A stretch of 27,189 nucleotides of DNA from JAVEYA01 sp034003745 (GTDB lineage: Bacteria > Bacillota > Peptococcia > DRI-13 > PHAD01): NCBI GenBank assembly GCA_034003745.1, contig JAVEYA010000025.1, forward strand, positions 1 to 27,189. The letters are read 5' to 3'. Position 1 is the stretch's first letter. Every line of letters starts with the position of its first letter. Made by a program: the position numbers and the translations under genes. The notes below the pieces were generated by a model that worked only from the letters and a program-made list of their open reading frames with translations, searched no databases and had not been told where the DNA came from. Positions 7,717 to 16,446 of this stretch are shown here, piece by piece.

Positions 7717-7965
7717 TCAATCCGATAGCCAGGTTTTTTTTAAGAAGGCCGGCAAGACTATAACGAATTCCCCTTTTTCTATCTCTACTCCATCCTCTTC
7801 CAAGAATGTAAGCTTCTCGGGGCAGTGTAGTTTTCTACCTAAAACTGTTTCCAGAGCGGTATTACTGTCAGTCAGACACAGCTTTCTAAAGTCCTGGTCT
7901 AGGATAGCGCGGCGGGAGACGTCCTTAATTAAATTTTGTTTTTCACGATAGCTCAATGTTTTCAT
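7717..7965 (-). CDS. NHLP-leader-like small protein without GG site or core peptide
   Basis: The protein has 82 residues and resembles the nitrile-hydratase-alpha-type leader of the precursor at 16447-16758. AILDQDFRKLCLTDSNTALETVLGRKL matches the SAFRKLALENPNEAIKKAAGKEV block, and FVIVLPA matches TVVLPDA. It stops at LSD, where a normal precursor would continue into LSDEEL..VAGG and a core. The start is ATG at 7965 with AGGGAG upstream. It follows the ABC transporter gene by 38 bases and precedes the arginase-like gene by 13. It may act in trans as a leader decoy or recognition protein, or be a decayed precursor. A run of eight A residues sits close to the stop codon. Confidence 0.7.
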   Translation of the reverse strand: MKTLSYREKQNLIKDVSRRAILDQDFRKLCLTDSNTALETVLGRKLHCPEKLTFLEEDGVEIEKGEFVIVLPAFLKKTWLSD

Positions 7966-8003
7966 CGTAAACTCCCTGTATACTGCAAATTATTATCTGC
8001 ACT

Positions 8004-10688
8004 TCAAGCCAGTTGCCTTTGGGCCATATTGGTAAAGAATCCGCCCTTGGCAAACAGCTCTTCATAATTGCCTTCTTCCACCACCTGTCCTTTGTCCAGG
8101 ACAATAATGCGGTCGCACTTCACAATTGTACTAAGCCGGTGCGCAATAACAATACGCGTAGCTTTCAGCCTGCTCAGGCTCTCACTGACGATTTCCTGGG
8201 TCTTATTGTCCAAGGCGCTGGTAGCTTCATCAAAATAGAGGATCCGCGGGTTGGAGATAAGTGCCCTGGCAATCATCAGCCTTTGCCGCTGGCCGCCGGA
8301 CAATGTGCCGCCGTCCTCCGTTACTACGGTGTGCATGCCCATGGGCATCTCCTTAATGTCCTGGGCCATGCCCGCCCTCTCGGCTGCCTCCCAGGCATTG
8401 GCAATGGTCATACCGGGATGGGAACCGGCAATATTGTCATAGATACTGCCGGGCATCAACTGCCCGCCCTGCAAAACCACGCCCAACTGCCGCCGCAGCA
8501 GGCGTACGTCTACTTTAGCCAAGTCCCAGCCGTCGTAGTACACCTGTCCGGTCTCCGGCTTTTCAAAACCCAGCAGGAGGCGGAACAGGGTTGACTTGCC
8601 GCTGCCGGAAGGACCTACCAGGGCAACATATTCCCCGGCTTTGATCCGGACGGAAACGTCATTTAAGATGAGCGGCCCGTTCTCATCATAGCGAAAATTA
8701 ATATGACTGACCTCGATATTGCCCAGGAGCGTACCAGGGTCCGCCTTATCCTCATCATATTCCGGCCGCGTTTCCAGAATGGGCTTGGTTTTTTCATACA
8801 AAGGGCCAATCACATTGGCCTGCAGCGCCACTTCTGAAATTTGCAGCACAGCCCCCAAAAAACTGCCGAAAGCGGAGTTGAAAGCAATGAACTTCCCGGC
8901 CCCCATCTTAACATCAGCGAGTTTGAGCAAAGCGAAAAAGAGGATCATGCTGGCCAACACATTCACTGTAGCGTTAAAAACTTCAGCCTTATTGCCCAAA
9001 TGCTCTTTGCGCCAGGTAAGATTCCTTCCTTGGCTGAAAACTCTCGACCACTGGTAAAAAGCCCTTTTTTCAGCGCCGGCCATTTTCAGTTTGCTGATAC
9101 CGCTTAAAAATCCAAACATCAGGCCGGACAGTTTGTTGTTCAGGTCAAGCAACTCCCGTTCAAAGCGGAGCTGCAGAAATCCGGCGGTCAGAGAAATCGT
9201 CAGAACAGCAATGACGACTGCCGTAGAAATCAGGGCGAGTTTCACATTGTAGTAAAAAAGCAGAGCAAAATAAAAAATCGAGAAAAAACACGAGATAATG
9301 GTATTTACGGCCATCCCGGCGAGGATACCTCTGATCTGTCCGATGCCCATGGCTCGTTCGGCCAGTTCCCCGGCGGAGAACTGTTTAAAAAAGGCCGCAG
9401 GCAGGCTCAACAGCCTGTCCCAGACAGCGGCCTGCAGATCCGCTTCCATCCGGCCTTCCAGCCGCTGCATAGCAAAGGAGCGCGTCAAATTGAAGGCAAA
9501 AGTGGTGATGGCCAAGGCGGCCAGCAAAAATCCGATCTGTAGCAACAACTGTCTTTCGCCATCGGGAATAACGCTATCGAAGATAATCCCTGTCACGATG
9601 GGCGTGACCATACCGGCTAAGCCGCCCAGGACACCCATTACGGCGAGCATAATAAGATCCCTTTTCCAGATTCCCCGGTAGAGGAAGCTAAAGATATCTT
9701 TTAGATTCAAAGCCTTGTTGGGCAAGGGACGATAAAAGGTAACCGCTTGGGCTTTGAGTGTTTCTGCCGTTTTTTCTGAAATGACTGTCTTGGTGCCGTC
9801 AGAGGGGTCATATAACTCGTATTTATGAGGAGATAACGGCAGGATAGCAACGGGGCTGCCGTCTGCTTCCCGGTATCCCACTAAGGCGCCATTATCTTTA
9901 CTCCACCATTTGTCCTTTAAGATAACTTCCCTGGTCCTGATCTGAGAGGCCCTGGCAATATCGCCCAGGAGGTCCGGAAAAGGGCCATAGGGTTTTTCTT
10001 TTAATATGCTCGGCTGGACAATCTGAATCCCCTTGGCGCCTCCTACTGCCTGACAGGCCTGAAAAAGCAGGTTGTCAAGAGCGCCCTGCCGGAGTTGAGA
10101 CTCCAGGAGTGCTTGCGGTCTGACAGCGTTAAGCAGGCTGAATAATCCGTCGTTCATGTACTGGTTATCTTGCCGATCTTTCATTTTATTGATCGTTTTT
10201 TCTTGTTCCTTGGCTTGGAGAAAATCCTGCACGATTTTAAGCAAATATTCGGACTGGCTTTCCTGAACCTCAGCTATTTCCTGCAGTTCAGTCTCCTCCG
10301 TGCTTCCAGCCGCTCGTGCCAGTTTGGCCAGCCAGCTTCTCATCAAGGTGAGCAGGTCTTTCACTGCCCCGGCAAATTCGCCTTCAGCTATTTTTTTCGC
10401 CAGCTCCTGCCGGGTAACCTCCCAAAGAACAGTCCCGGTTCGCCCTACGGCTAAAAGGCCATAAGCATCCCGGCCCTCCAAAGGCTGAATTCCGCAGAGG
10501 ATCTCGCCTGCTCCGGCACAAAACAAATATCTTCTTGCTCCGCACGGTTTCAGGCCGTCCAGGCGGGTCAAAAACAGATCCACCTGTCCTTCCCGGACAA
10601 ACCAGACCCTGTCGGACCCGGCTAAAAGTACCGGATTGTTGCCCTCGGCTTTTATTTCTTTCCCGGCCAGCTCATTTACTAAATCCAC
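8004..10688 (-). CDS. NHLM-type ABC transporter, permease/ATP-binding (no peptidase domain)
   Basis: The protein has 894 residues. The first ~330 are a soluble, poorly conserved region typical of the NHLM bacteriocin ABC transporter family, beginning with a short segment reminiscent of a cyclic-nucleotide-binding fold (VWFVREGQVDLFLT). A six-helix ABC exporter domain follows (about 345-640). The ATPase carries Walker A GPSGSGKST near residue 691, the signature LSGGQRQRLMIARAL and Walker B with ILYFDEATSALD. The start is GTG at 10688 with GAGGAG upstream. It probably works with the neighbouring C39 ABC protein and HlyD adaptor to export the mature peptides. The very long N-terminal extension and lack of a C39 domain distinguish it from the other ABC gene. 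Confidence 0.88.
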   Translation of the reverse strand: MDLVNELAGKEIKAEGNNPVLLAGSDRVWFVREGQVDLFLTRLDGLKPCGARRYLFCAGAGEILCGIQPLEGRDAYGLLAVGRTGTVLWEVTRQELAKKIAEGEFAGAVKDLLTLMRSWLAKLARAAGSTEETELQEIAEVQESQSEYLLKIVQDFLQAKEQEKTINKMKDRQDNQYMNDGLFSLLNAVRPQALLESQLRQGALDNLLFQACQAVGGAKGIQIVQPSILKEKPYGPFPDLLGDIARASQIRTREVILKDKWWSKDNGALVGYREADGSPVAILPLSPHKYELYDPSDGTKTVISEKTAETLKAQAVTFYRPLPNKALNLKDIFSFLYRGIWKRDLIMLAVMGVLGGLAGMVTPIVTGIIFDSVIPDGERQLLLQIGFLLAALAITTFAFNLTRSFAMQRLEGRMEADLQAAVWDRLLSLPAAFFKQFSAGELAERAMGIGQIRGILAGMAVNTIISCFFSIFYFALLFYYNVKLALISTAVVIAVLTISLTAGFLQLRFERELLDLNNKLSGLMFGFLSGISKLKMAGAEKRAFYQWSRVFSQGRNLTWRKEHLGNKAEVFNATVNVLASMILFFALLKLADVKMGAGKFIAFNSAFGSFLGAVLQISEVALQANVIGPLYEKTKPILETRPEYDEDKADPGTLLGNIEVSHINFRYDENGPLILNDVSVRIKAGEYVALVGPSGSGKSTLFRLLLGFEKPETGQVYYDGWDLAKVDVRLLRRQLGVVLQGGQLMPGSIYDNIAGSHPGMTIANAWEAAERAGMAQDIKEMPMGMHTVVTEDGGTLSGGQRQRLMIARALISNPRILYFDEATSALDNKTQEIVSESLSRLKATRIVIAHRLSTIVKCDRIIVLDKGQVVEEGNYEELFAKGGFFTNMAQRQLA

Positions 10689-10758
10689 AAGTATTCTCCT
10701 CTGACATATAATCTGAACTATCGGAGACTAGATGAAAAAGCATAGTTTCAGCAGCCGT

Positions 10759-12936
10759 TCAGATGGCGCTGATCAATTGGGCATAGGAGCCGCCCTTTCC
10801 CTTCATCTCTTCGTGGGCGCCCCGTTCGACGATTTTCCCTCTCTCCAGGACGATAATCTCGTCACAGTCCCGGATGGTGCTTAAGCGGTGAGCTACAATG
10901 ATGCAGGTGCAGCCGCGCCGGCGGATATTGTCGTCCACCATTTTTTCCGTGCGCACGTCCAGGGCGCTGGTGGCTTCATCCAGAATGAGTATGGTAGGAT
11001 TGCCCGCCAAGGCCCGGGCAATCTCCAGCCGCTGTTTTTGACCGCCACTGAAGTTTCGTCCGCCTTCGCTGACCCGGTGTTCATAGCCGCCTTCTCTTTT
11101 GGTGATATCGTCATGGATACAGGCGTCTTTGGCGGCGCGGATCATCTCAAACTCGGAAACGGTGTTGTCCCATAAGGTCAGATTATCTTTAATCGTGCCG
11201 TCGAACATGGAGATATCCTGGTCAACCACCGCCAGGGAATTGGTGATGACCGGCCGGGGCAGCTTGTCTCTGCCCCGGCCGTCAAATAAGATTTCTCCCG
11301 ACCAGGGCTGGTAGATTCCGGCGATTAACTTGGCGATGGTACTTTTCCCGCTGCCGGAACCGCCTACCAGAGCCACCCGGGAACCGGGGGTCAGGCGCAG
11401 GTTAAAATTCTCAATCAGGGGCGGATCCCAGGGATTATAGCCATAGCTAAGGTCTTTTATTTCCACATAACCTTCCAGCTTCGAGAAGGAATCCTCCTCG
11501 CCGGCGGCCGCTTCCCGACGATCCACATTTTCATCAAGGGCGTATTTGAGGACGTCCCCCAGGCGGTTCATATCGCCCTCCGTCTCTTTAATTTTGATGC
11601 CCATCTGGGTAATTTCATTGAGCGGACCCATGAAGCTGGCCAGCAAGCTTTGGAAGGCGATGAGAGAACCCATGGTCAAATCGCCGTTCATGATGATAAA
11701 CCCGCCCACGCATAAAACAGTTACATTGGTCAAAGAGGTCAGGAATCCGGGCAGATTCAGCAGGATTTGGCTGGTCCGGCCCAATTTTTGCTGCCCGTTG
11801 ATCAGCTTGGCGTGATAGCCGGACCACCTGGCAAAAAATCCCGCTTCCGACCCGGTGGCTTTCAGGGTTTCGATGGTATAGAGGCCGCCGATGGAAGTTC
11901 CCATCAGCTTGCCGCCATCCTGGAGCAATTTCGAGTTTAAGATTTCGATTTTTTTGGCGGAGTAAAGCATATAGACGATATTGGCGGCGCCCATTACCAG
12001 AGAGACTGCTGTTAAAAACACACTGTATTGCAGCATCACGACCAAATAAAAAATTAAAGTCAGAAAACTTAAAAGCGACTCCGCCAACTCCCGGGACAAA
12101 AAAGCTGCTACATCATCATTAGTCTGCATGCGAGAACCGATATCACCCGCTGAGCGCTGGGAGAAGAACATGACCGGCAGCCGGAGGATGTGCCAGAAGA
12201 ACTTGCCCGCATTGCTGACAGCAATTTTAGTCTCCAGCTTTAAGAGATAATGCTGCTGCAGCCAGGTGAGCAAGCCCTGCAAAATAGCGGTAATTCCCAT
12301 TCCCCAAAGCAGGGGTTTGAGCCAATTGTCTTTGCCGGCCAGGAGGATATCGTCAATAAAGATTTTGGCAAAGCTGGGAATCACCACACCGGGGATCACC
12401 AGCAGCAGACCGGCCAGCACCAGATAAATGAGGGCTGTCCTGGAACCCTTGAGCCAGCTCCGGAGAGATCGGAGCACATTGTCTTTCTCTCCACTGGGCT
12501 GAAAATCGGCAGCGGTCTCGAACGTCAGGGCAATGCCCGTATAGGCCAAATTAAATTCTTCCGCGGAAACCACCTTGGGGCCGTTGGCAGGATCGTTTAG
12601 ATAGACACTATTGCCCTTAAACCCTTCCAGGACGAGAAAATGGTTAAAATTCCAATGAATAATCAAGGGCAGGGGCAGGGCTTTCAGTTCTTCCGGTTCC
12701 TTGCGGAACCCCTTGGCCGTAAAACCGTGTCTTCTGGCCGCTTTCAGGATATTGAGGGCTTTCACGCCGTCTCTGGTCACGCCGCAATCGATGCGCAGCT
12801 TTTCCAACGGAATATATTTCTTATAATAGGCAAAAACCATTGCCAGGGAAGCTGCTCCGCATTCCACAGCCTCCATCTGCAAGATGGACGGTACTTTGAC
12901 CCTGTTCATTTTCTTAGATCCCAGCAATACTTTCAC
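10759..12936 (-). CDS. Peptidase-containing ABC transporter (C39 protease, NHLM type)
   Basis: The protein has 725 residues. The N-terminal C39 peptidase cuts leaders after a double glycine: QMEAVECGAAS holds catalytic Cys26, NHFLVLEGF holds His99 and LNDP holds Asp115. The membrane domain (about 160-450) and ATPase follow, with GGSGSGKST near residue 525, FSGGQKQRLEIARAL and LILDEATSALD. The start is taken as GTG at 12936 with GGGGATGAG upstream; an in-frame ATG nine codons later (residue 10) is an alternative. It belongs with the HlyD adaptor 37 bases upstream and the second ABC protein 70 bases downstream. Both precursors in the window end their leaders in VAGG, so both are plausible substrates. 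Confidence 0.92.
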   Translation of the reverse strand: MKVLLGSKKMNRVKVPSILQMEAVECGAASLAMVFAYYKKYIPLEKLRIDCGVTRDGVKALNILKAARRHGFTAKGFRKEPEELKALPLPLIIHWNFNHFLVLEGFKGNSVYLNDPANGPKVVSAEEFNLAYTGIALTFETAADFQPSGEKDNVLRSLRSWLKGSRTALIYLVLAGLLLVIPGVVIPSFAKIFIDDILLAGKDNWLKPLLWGMGITAILQGLLTWLQQHYLLKLETKIAVSNAGKFFWHILRLPVMFFSQRSAGDIGSRMQTNDDVAAFLSRELAESLLSFLTLIFYLVVMLQYSVFLTAVSLVMGAANIVYMLYSAKKIEILNSKLLQDGGKLMGTSIGGLYTIETLKATGSEAGFFARWSGYHAKLINGQQKLGRTSQILLNLPGFLTSLTNVTVLCVGGFIIMNGDLTMGSLIAFQSLLASFMGPLNEITQMGIKIKETEGDMNRLGDVLKYALDENVDRREAAAGEEDSFSKLEGYVEIKDLSYGYNPWDPPLIENFNLRLTPGSRVALVGGSGSGKSTIAKLIAGIYQPWSGEILFDGRGRDKLPRPVITNSLAVVDQDISMFDGTIKDNLTLWDNTVSEFEMIRAAKDACIHDDITKREGGYEHRVSEGGRNFSGGQKQRLEIARALAGNPTILILDEATSALDVRTEKMVDDNIRRRGCTCIIVAHRLSTIRDCDEIIVLERGKIVERGAHEEMKGKGGSYAQLISAI

Positions 12937-12973
12937 CTCATCCCCATAACTTAATATGAGGTAATATTATGGC

Positions 12974-14194
12974 TTAAAAGGGTAGTATCTTCTTCAAAAA
13001 CGGGACAACCATACTAATCGGGCGGGTCGTGCTCACCTTTACTTCTCCGACGCATAAAGTGCCGCTGTCTATCTTTAAAGGCGGGCCTTGGGGCGTTGAC
13101 CATTTGTACCCGGATAAGGTGCTGTTGTCATTGATCAGGTTTACTTTTACCTCCAGGGGCGCACTGTTGCCCATCAGCCGCTGTGCGAGTTCGGGATTGC
13201 CCAGGGTCAGGCGCATCCCTTCGGCGCTGGCCGGGTACTCGGATACGGAAACCACCTTGCCCCTCATAAAGCCATGCTCTTCTTTTTTTACGGTGGTAGG
13301 CGAGATATTCACATCCATCCCGGGCATAATCAATTTGCCTTTTTCCACCGGCACATACACTACCGCCTCCAGGCTTTCCGTCTGCTCCATTCTTCTAACG
13401 ACAGTACCTACGCTTTGACCGGCGGCAATGACGTCCCCCACTTTCACACCGACCTCCAAAATCCGCCCGTCAAAAGGAGATATTATCTCGCTGTCCTTCC
13501 ACAAACGGTCTTGCCTTTTTCCGATCTCTTCACCCAGTTCCGCAATTTTCAGCTCAATTTTATGAATCTGCTGTTGCCAGGCCTCCTCTATAATGGAGAG
13601 TTCCAGGAGAAGCCGCCGGTAATTTTCTTCCTCCGCCGCAAATTCCTGAAGGGAGATGGCCCCGGCATCTTCCAACGTTTCATATTTTTTGTATTTATCC
13701 ACAGCATAGGCCAGGCCCAATTCAGCCTTCTCTATTTCAAGTTTGGCCGCGGCTGCGTTCATTGCCAGGTCGTAGGTACGGTAACTGAGCTTGCTTGTGT
13801 CTACCAGGGGATTTTCAGTATTCAGCCCGCTTAGAATCTCCAGATCAGCTTTGAGTTCGTTGATCTCTTCCACGGTCTGTTCCTGGGAAACGCGCATGAT
13901 TACGGCGCCTTTTGCCACTAAATCACCGTCTTTGACGCTCACGCCGGTAATCTGCCCTCCGGTGTGATGGACGATGTTCGTGATTCCGCCGCTGGAGATG
14001 ATGATCCCCTCGCCGCTGGTTTTGTCGGCGATACTGCCAAAAACGCCCCACACCAACGCCGCAGCCAACAAGAACGCTACAGCGCACAACGCCAGCCATC
14101 CCACAGAGGAGGTCACTGTAAGCTGCTGATCCAGCTCCTCAGGGGAAGACAGGCGTTCCAAAGACACCTTGCGGAAAAGCTCTTTCTCAGACAT
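12974..14194 (-). CDS. HlyD-family secretion adaptor (NHLM bacteriocin system)
   Basis: The protein has 406 residues. A short cytoplasmic N-terminus is followed by one membrane anchor (about 32-53), a beta-barrel/lipoyl half (GGQITGVSVKDGDLVAKG), a long helical hairpin with coiled-coil character (about 108-225), and the second lipoyl half (SPFDGRILEVGVKVGDVIAAG). This is the usual layout of a membrane fusion protein that works with a type I-like ABC exporter. The start is ATG at 14194 with AAGGATGG upstream. It lies 35 bases after the solute-binding lipoprotein gene and 37 before the C39 ABC gene. In a single-membrane cell it would form an extracellular extension of the exporter; whether the host has an outer membrane cannot be seen here. 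Confidence 0.88.
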   Translation of the reverse strand: MSEKELFRKVSLERLSSPEELDQQLTVTSSVGWLALCAVAFLLAAALVWGVFGSIADKTSGEGIIISSGGITNIVHHTGGQITGVSVKDGDLVAKGAVIMRVSQEQTVEEINELKADLEILSGLNTENPLVDTSKLSYRTYDLAMNAAAAKLEIEKAELGLAYAVDKYKKYETLEDAGAISLQEFAAEEENYRRLLLELSIIEEAWQQQIHKIELKIAELGEEIGKRQDRLWKDSEIISPFDGRILEVGVKVGDVIAAGQSVGTVVRRMEQTESLEAVVYVPVEKGKLIMPGMDVNISPTTVKKEEHGFMRGKVVSVSEYPASAEGMRLTLGNPELAQRLMGNSAPLEVKVNLINDNSTLSGYKWSTPQGPPLKIDSGTLCVGEVKVSTTRPISMVVPFLKKILPF

Positions 14195-14229
14195 CCGGCC
14201 ATTACCATCCTTTTGTTTCTTTCATTCGA

Positions 14230-15375
14230 CTATTCGATGTAGCGGAATTGCCCCTGGACGACTTGTTTCTTGTAGATCTTTCTGCCCTGCACCTCGCCGC
14301 TTTGATTAAACGTGATTTTTCCCAACAGCGAGTCCCACGGCTCCATTTGATGCATCTTTTCGGCCAGCACCCGGGGCGAAACGCTCTGATTCTGTTCAAT
14401 AACATGAGCTACCAGGCGCAGCGAATCATAGCCTTGGATCGCCCAGACATCGGGTTCTTTACCGTATTTCTGCCGGTACCGCTTTTGAAATTCTGCTAAA
14501 GCAGGGTCTGCTTCCGTAGGCTTATACGAGGTAGCAATCACCATTCCTTCGGCATCTTCGGCCAGGACCTCCAAAAGATTGGCCACATCCAACCCGTCAC
14601 CGGCTAAAATGGGCGTCCGGGGATCAATTTTGCGGAAATTCTTGATGACCTCGGCTCCTTCCGGCATATTCAGGCCCAAGAAAACAGCTTCATAATCCAG
14701 CGCCTGCCACTTGGCGCGGGCCCTTTTTAAGGCTTGTTCATTGGTTAAACCGGAAACCCGATCAACGATTGTGACGCCCATTTCCTTAGCCGCATTCTCA
14801 TAGGCCTCCGCCAGGTTTTCCCCGTAGGAACTGTCCTCATGGTAAATGACTATCTTTTGATATCCCATCTGCAAAGCATACCCGCACATCTCCCGGGCAA
14901 TTTCCTTATCGCTGGGAATATTCTGAAAAACAAAGCCATACCCTTTTTGCGTCAGTTCAGGGTTGGATACTGTGGGCACTATGCTGAGAACACCCGCTTT
15001 TTCATAGATGGAGGAAACCGGGATGGCAATGCCGGAAAACCAATGTCCGATTACGGCCACTACGTCGGTTTCATTGGTCAGGTTTTGAGCTACGTCAACG
15101 GCGTCTTTAAAAACGCCCCGGTCATCTGCTATCACCAGTTCAAGCTTTTTACCCATGACTCCGCGGGCGTTGATTTCTTCCTGGGCCAATTCGACTCCTT
15201 TCAGGAAATCGGTATTGGCTTCGGCAAATTCCCGGGGTAGGGGAATACCCACCGTGATCGCCTTTCTCTCAGCGAAAACGGCATTTTCCCGCTCTTCCGA
15301 CAGAACGCTCAGGGAGCAGGCGCTAAACAGGGAGACGATAAATAACATGAATATTGCCGTCAGCTTTTTATCCAT
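14230..15375 (-). CDS. Branched-chain-amino-acid-type solute-binding lipoprotein (LivJ/Peripla_BP_6)
   Basis: The protein has 381 residues from the ATG at 15375, chosen because GGAG lies 8 bases upstream. A longer reading from 15498 adds 41 residues that do not look like a signal peptide. The N-terminus has a signal segment ending in LFSAC, a lipobox. The body fits the Leu/Ile/Val-binding family: ITVGIPLPREFAEANTDFLKG, AQEEINARGVMGKKLELVIADD and VVAVIGHWFSG. It is first in the operon with the peptide exporter. No matching permease genes are present, so it may sense or bind an extracellular ligand, possibly the product itself, rather than feed an importer. Confidence 0.85.
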   Translation of the reverse strand: MDKKLTAIFMLFIVSLFSACSLSVLSEERENAVFAERKAITVGIPLPREFAEANTDFLKGVELAQEEINARGVMGKKLELVIADDRGVFKDAVDVAQNLTNETDVVAVIGHWFSGIAIPVSSIYEKAGVLSIVPTVSNPELTQKGYGFVFQNIPSDKEIAREMCGYALQMGYQKIVIYHEDSSYGENLAEAYENAAKEMGVTIVDRVSGLTNEQALKRARAKWQALDYEAVFLGLNMPEGAEVIKNFRKIDPRTPILAGDGLDVANLLEVLAEDAEGMVIATSYKPTEADPALAEFQKRYRQKYGKEPDVWAIQGYDSLRLVAHVIEQNQSVSPRVLAEKMHQMEPWDSLLGKITFNQSGEVQGRKIYKKQVVQGQFRYIE

Positions 15376-15383
15376 ACATTTCA

Positions 15384-15387
15384 CTCC
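15384..15387 (-). promoter_or_regulatory. Ribosome binding site that fixes the start at 15375
   Basis: GGAG on the minus strand, 8 bases before the ATG at 15375. It supports the shorter protein that begins directly with a lipoprotein signal peptide. Confidence 0.7.
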
Positions 15388-15395
15388 AATTGTCG

Positions 15396-15471
15396 CTATA
15401 CTTTCTATAGTACAATATTTTTGGCGTAAATAGGCAACATATGATAAAAATAGGTAGAGATATGTTAGAAT
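15396..15471. promoter_or_regulatory. Divergent promoter region between exporter operon and precursor operon
   Basis: This AT-rich 139-base gap (15376-15514) separates divergent operons. For the plus-strand operon an extended -10 TGTTAGAAT ends at 15471, but no good -35 is visible. For the minus strand a TTGCCT -35-like box (15432-15437) and a TACTAT box (15407-15412) are 19 bp apart. A small inverted repeat, CTATA-n5-TATAG, at 15396-15410 overlaps the minus-strand -10 and could be an operator. These are visual matches only. Confidence 0.4.
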
Positions 15472-15501
15472 GAATTTAATATTCGTATATTTTGTCAACG
15501 C

Positions 15502-15506
15502 AGGAG
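15502..15506 (+). promoter_or_regulatory. Ribosome binding site that fixes the start at 15515
   Basis: AGGAG 8 bases before the ATG at 15515. It favours this start over the upstream in-frame ATG at 15470, which has no such site. Confidence 0.7.
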
Positions 15507-15514
15507 ACTGGTGT

Positions 15515-16423
15515 ATGTACTATATCGAGCTTGCCGACTCCGGCAATATTGCCAAATACCGGAACATCAGCCCGGATATTGCTTCCTTCTTATCCCTGTA
15601 TGCTGACACGGATTTTGCTTACTGCGCCGCACTCGCCTTTTTCCCCGGACAGGCCGTGGGGGTGGTCTTGGCCAGAGATACCCAGTATAAGGCCAGATGG
15701 GAGCTGCCCTTGCTCTATGTTCATCCTAAATTCAGAAGGTTAGGAATTGGCAAGGCCTTGGTTCTTTCCCTGGATAATCCCGTAGCCGAGAGAAAAGCCA
15801 GCTTGCTGGCCACAACCTTCCGGCCGGATACGCCTATGGGAGAGTCTATGCGTCCCTTGCTGGAGAGCGCGGGATATGAGCTGCATGACCAAACCATCAA
15901 GATCTATCGCACCAAAGCCAGCGACTTAACCGAGAATATCGGCTGGATCAAGGAGTTGGCCCTAAAAGAGCTTTACAACCAAGACTCAGTACAACTGGGC
16001 GAGTATGAACTCTTTAAATGGTCTCACTTACATGACGCCGATGCCAATTATATTGAAGAGCACAAAGTTACATACCCTTTCTGGGCCTATCCTCTGCGGG
16101 GTCAAAAACACCTGCGCCAGGACCTTAGCATCGGTATCAGACACCGGGGCAAAATGATCGGCTGGGTTCTTACCGTCCAAGAAGGCTTGGACGTTCTGCG
16201 CTTCTCCTTATCCTTCATGCACGAGCAGCACCGGGGTTCGCCTCTTTTTCTGGCCGTTTATGCCACCATCCTGCAGCTGCAGGTTCAGGCAGGTATTAGC
16301 TATATGAAGACAAGTATTTTATCCGGCAACAGGCCCATGATCAGCTTTATCGAAAACGCCTTTGAATGCAAAGCCTTGAGTGAATACCAGGAAATAAGGA
16401 TGATTAAAAACCTCAAGGATTAA
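15515..16423 (+). CDS. Two-domain GNAT-family N-acyltransferase of the NHLP peptide cassette
   Basis: The protein has 302 residues from the ATG at 15515. The N-terminal half (about 1-150) is a clear GNAT domain: LPLLYVHPKFRRLGIGKAL contains the CoA-binding RRLGIGK motif. The C-terminal half (about 180-302) looks like a second, degenerate GNAT repeat (HRGKMIGWVLTVQ, then VQAGISYMKTSILSGNRPMISFIENAF). It is the only gene cotranscribed with the NHLP precursor, 23 bases upstream of it, so that peptide is the likely acceptor. The precursor core has a single lysine, and RiPP GNATs of the selidamide and goadvionin systems acylate lysine/ornithine side chains or peptide N-termini. The acyl donor is unknown; the adjacent PKS is a candidate. 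Confidence 0.8.
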   Translation: MYYIELADSGNIAKYRNISPDIASFLSLYADTDFAYCAALAFFPGQAVGVVLARDTQYKARWELPLLYVHPKFRRLGIGKALVLSLDNPVAERKASLLATTFRPDTPMGESMRPLLESAGYELHDQTIKIYRTKASDLTENIGWIKELALKELYNQDSVQLGEYELFKWSHLHDADANYIEEHKVTYPFWAYPLRGQKHLRQDLSIGIRHRGKMIGWVLTVQEGLDVLRFSLSFMHEQHRGSPLFLAVYATILQLQVQAGISYMKTSILSGNRPMISFIENAFECKALSEYQEIRMIKNLKD

Positions 16424-16446
16424 GTAAAAGAAAGGAGACTGTGTAA

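Noticed and set aside
13274..13834. 186-codon open frame on the plus strand inside the HlyD gene
   Set aside because: Antisense shadow of a well-supported adaptor gene; composition is what reverse-strand translation would give.
15376..15498. Longer start for the LivJ-type lipoprotein at 15498
   Set aside because: The extra residues would bury the lipoprotein signal peptide; the ATG at 15375 has a good ribosome binding site.
15470..15514. Longer start for the GNAT gene at the ATG at 15470
   Set aside because: No ribosome binding site before it and it overlaps the probable promoter; the ATG at 15515 has AGGAG at ideal spacing.
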